Positions 6,155-7,722 of a DNA stretch of 7,722 nucleotides are shown here, piece after piece. Made by a program: the position numbers and the translations under genes. Below the pieces are notes generated by a model. That model was not told the DNA's origin. It saw only the letters and a list, made by a program, of their open reading frames with translations, and searched no databases. The stretch is from Anaerolineales bacterium (GTDB lineage: Bacteria > Chloroflexota > Anaerolineae > B4-G1 > DUEL01): the NCBI GenBank assembly GCA_015662065.1, contig DQUX01000235.1, positions 1-7,722 on the forward strand, read 5' to 3'. Position 1 is the first letter of the stretch. Every line of letters starts with the position of its first letter.

Positions 6155-6640
6155 ATGGAGCTGCGCACGGTCCGCATCGAGAAGCCGGAGGAGGTCAACT
6201 TCGTCCTCGGGATGAGCCATTTCATCAAGACGGTGGAGGACATCCACGAGATGCTGGTGACCTCCGTGCCGGGGATCCGCTTCGGGCTGGCCTTCTGCGA
6301 GTCGTCCGGCCCGGCGCTGGTCCGCTGCACTGGCACCGACGAGGAGATGATCGAACTGGCGAAGAAGAACGCGCTCGCCATCGGGGCGGGCCACTCTTTC
6401 ATCCTCTTCCTGGCCCCCGGCTTCTACCCCATCAACGTCCTCAACGGAATCAAGAGGGTGTCGGAGGTCTGCCGCATCCTCTGCGCCACCGCCAACCCGG
6501 CGGAGGTGGTCGTGGCCCAGACGGAGCAGGGGCGGGCGATCCTAGGGGTCGTAGACGGCGTCAGCCCCAAGGGGGTGGAGTCCGAGGAGGATGTCGCCCA
6601 TCGTAAGCAGTTCCTGCGGACCATCGGCTACAAGTTGTAG
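6155..6640 (+). CDS. Adenosine-specific kinase family protein (PF04008)
   Basis: This is a 161-residue protein, matching the ~160-residue family typified by the Pyrobaculum protein of known structure. Recognisable blocks are EEVNFVLGMSHFIKTVEDIHE near residues 9-29, then FGLAFCESSGPALVRCTGTDEEM, and then GAGHSFILFLAPGFYPINVLN followed by EVCRILCATANPAEVVVAQT. The C-terminal part RAILGVVDGVSPKGVE is also typical. Literature names the family from adenosine/AMP binding; the enzymatic role is thinly supported. It is probably cytosolic. It is the first gene of an operon, with a strong Shine-Dalgarno (6141-6148) and a good promoter, and the HD-domain gene starts 9 bases after its stop. Family assignment is secure and the exact activity is not. 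Confidence 0.93.
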   Translation: MELRTVRIEKPEEVNFVLGMSHFIKTVEDIHEMLVTSVPGIRFGLAFCESSGPALVRCTGTDEEMIELAKKNALAIGAGHSFILFLAPGFYPINVLNGIKRVSEVCRILCATANPAEVVVAQTEQGRAILGVVDGVSPKGVESEEDVAHRKQFLRTIGYKL

Positions 6641-6649
6641 GGGCCGGCG

Positions 6650-7204
6650 GTGGACCCGGACGCGGTTCTCGATTTTCTGCGGCAGACGATCCGCCTGAAG
6701 TGGGTGGTCCGCACCGGGTGGATGATGCGCGGCGTGGCCGACCCGGAGAGTGTGGCGGAGCACGCCTGGGGGGTGGCGCTGGTAGCGCTGGTGCTGGCCG
6801 AGGGGGTGGAGGAGCCGCTGGATCGGGAGAAGCTCCTCACCATCGCCCTCCTCCACGACCTGCCGGAAGCGGTCCTCTCCGACATCCCTATGCCGGCCCT
6901 ACGGCACCTCCCGCAGGGGGTCAAGCGACGGGCGGAGGAGGAGGCGCTGGCTCGGATGCTGGTTCCCCTGCCGGGAGCACGTCGGCTGCGGGAGTGGTGG
7001 CAGGAGTACGAGGAGGGCTCCAGCCCCGAGGGCCGGCTGGTGCGGGATGCGGATCGGCTGGAGATGCTCCTGCAGGCCGCGCTGTACGAGGAGACGAGAG
7101 GGGCCCGGCTGGAGGAGTTCTGGTCCGCCGGTCGGGAATTCGTGTTCTTCTTTCCCCTCTCCCAGGCCCTCTACCGGGCCCTGGTCCAGACCCGCGCGGG
7201 GTGA
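6650..7204 (+). CDS. HD-domain phosphohydrolase, YfbR/HDDC2-like (5'-deoxynucleotidase-type)
   Basis: This 184-residue protein starts at GTG 6650, 9 bases after the preceding stop, with an AGGGG in the junction. HD metal-site motifs are in order: ESVAEHAWG with His38, LLHDLPE with His69-Asp70 (and Glu73), and RDADRLEML with Asp133/Asp135. The spacing and the 'SVAEH...LLHDLPE' pattern match the YfbR/HDDC2 group, where E. coli YfbR dephosphorylates deoxynucleoside 5'-monophosphates. It is probably a soluble metal-dependent enzyme. It lies between an adenosine-specific kinase gene and a DUF192 gene in one operon, so nucleotide or nucleoside turnover is a reasonable inference. The substrate cannot be read from sequence; other small HD hydrolases are similar. 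Confidence 0.9.
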   Translation: MDPDAVLDFLRQTIRLKWVVRTGWMMRGVADPESVAEHAWGVALVALVLAEGVEEPLDREKLLTIALLHDLPEAVLSDIPMPALRHLPQGVKRRAEEEALARMLVPLPGARRLREWWQEYEEGSSPEGRLVRDADRLEMLLQAALYEETRGARLEEFWSAGREFVFFFPLSQALYRALVQTRAG

Positions 7205-7207
7205 CCG

Positions 7208-7714
7208 GTGGCGGCGTGGCTGTCGGTGTGGAACGATACCCGAGGGGAGTGGATTCCGTTGGATGTGCGCCGCTGCGCCTCGTTTCTGTGCCGCCTGCGG
7301 GGGCTGACCTTCCGCCGACGGCTCCGACGAGGGGAGGGGCTTCTTCTCATCGGGGGACGGGAGAGCCGGGTCGAGGCGGCGATTCACATGCTCTTCGTCT
7401 TCTTTCCCATTGCCACGGTGTGGTTGGACGGAGACGGGCGGGTGGTGGACGCCCGCCTGGCCCGCCCTTTCCGACCCCTCTACATCCCCCGCGCGCCGGC
7501 CCGGGACGTGCTGGAGGGGCCGCCGGAGTTGCTGGAAAGGGTGGCGATGGGAGAGAGGCTGCGCTTTTTGAAGGCTCCAAGCGGGTCTGTGACCCGCGTC
7601 TCTGGCCGAAAGCCACCGTATTCAGCAAAAGTCGGGGGTCACAGACCCCCTCAGAGCGTAGAAAGCTCCCATTCTCAGCCGAAGTCGGGGGTCACAGACT
7701 CCCTCAGAGCATAA
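7208..7714 (+). CDS. DUF192 (UPF0127) family protein with a repeat-derived C-terminal tail
   Basis: This 168-residue ORF begins at GTG 7208, 3 bases after the HD gene stop, so translation is probably coupled. Residues ~20-120 match DUF192: RGLTFRRRLRRGEGLLLI, then HMLFVFFPIATVWLDGDGRVVDARL, then a final VLEGPPELLERVAMGERLRF. No signal peptide is present, unlike many exported DUF192 members. The family domain should end near Leu121. Residues 122-168 are encoded by the palindromic repeat array at 7581-7713 and have no resemblance to the family; the TAA (7712-7714) overlaps the last base pairs of the array. The natural protein may once have been about 121 residues, with the repeat adding the tail. 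Function of DUF192 is not established. Family call is good; the tail is probably accidental. Confidence 0.87.
   Translation: MAAWLSVWNDTRGEWIPLDVRRCASFLCRLRGLTFRRRLRRGEGLLLIGGRESRVEAAIHMLFVFFPIATVWLDGDGRVVDARLARPFRPLYIPRAPARDVLEGPPELLERVAMGERLRFLKAPSGSVTRVSGRKPPYSAKVGGHRPPQSVESSHSQPKSGVTDSLRA
7581..7713. repeat. Palindromic repeat array at the 3' end of the DUF192 gene: one inverted unit plus two tandem 53-bp units
   Basis: GCGGGTC-TGT-GACCCGC (7581-7597) is an inverted-orientation palindrome. Two tandem 53-bp units follow (7608-7660 and 7661-7713); each holds GGGGGTC-ACA-GACCCCC-type palindromes (7634-7650 and 7687-7703, the second with one T in place of C). The last 32 bases of the two units differ at 2 positions (30/32), while their first halves are more diverged. 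The array starts inside the DUF192 frame, runs through its stop and may continue past the window edge. It resembles dispersed palindromic intergenic repeats. Confidence 0.85.
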
Positions 7715-7722
7715 TGTAACAG

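Noticed and set aside
7581..7713. CRISPR array
   Set aside because: Only two or three units are present, they are palindromic and tandem, and there are no uniform unique spacers or cas genes.

Overview
The window is GC-rich bacterial DNA. Every supported gene lies on the + strand and the genes are closely packed. Several things suggest a member of the Chloroflexota (Anaerolineae-like) or a similar thermophile-related lineage: very high GC at third codon positions, an adenosine-specific kinase of a family common in archaea and thermophiles, a two-helix membrane protein paired with a YtxH protein, and short dispersed palindromic repeats at gene ends. This placement is inference from gene content, not from a phylogenetic marker.

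Region 1 (1-4843) is a sulfur-transfer/tRNA-modification neighbourhood with an insertion. It opens with the C-terminal third of a cysteine desulfurase that keeps the catalytic cysteine loop, and it closes with mnmA, the tRNA 2-thiouridylase that uses desulfurase-derived sulfur. Between them lies a 2.76-kb gene for a large secreted lipoprotein. Its N-terminal half looks like an alpha/beta-hydrolase, a Cys-rich calcium-type loop sits in the middle, and the C-terminal half is related to polysaccharide deacetylases. This protein is the most unusual object in the window. A doubtful small ORF fills the gap between it and mnmA.

Region 2 (4810-6020) begins with a compact palindromic repeat that runs into the end of mnmA. 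It is followed by a good sigma70-like promoter and a two-gene membrane unit (a two-TM protein, then a YtxH-like coiled-coil protein), and it ends at a plausible hairpin terminator.

Region 3 (6082-7722) has an extended -10 promoter and a tight three-gene operon: adenosine-specific kinase, HD-domain nucleotidase-like phosphohydrolase and DUF192 protein. The first two suggest nucleoside/nucleotide handling. The DUF192 gene runs into a second palindromic repeat array that supplies its last ~47 codons, much as the first repeat supplies the last codons of mnmA.

No rRNA, tRNA, CRISPR array, transposase or integrase is visible.
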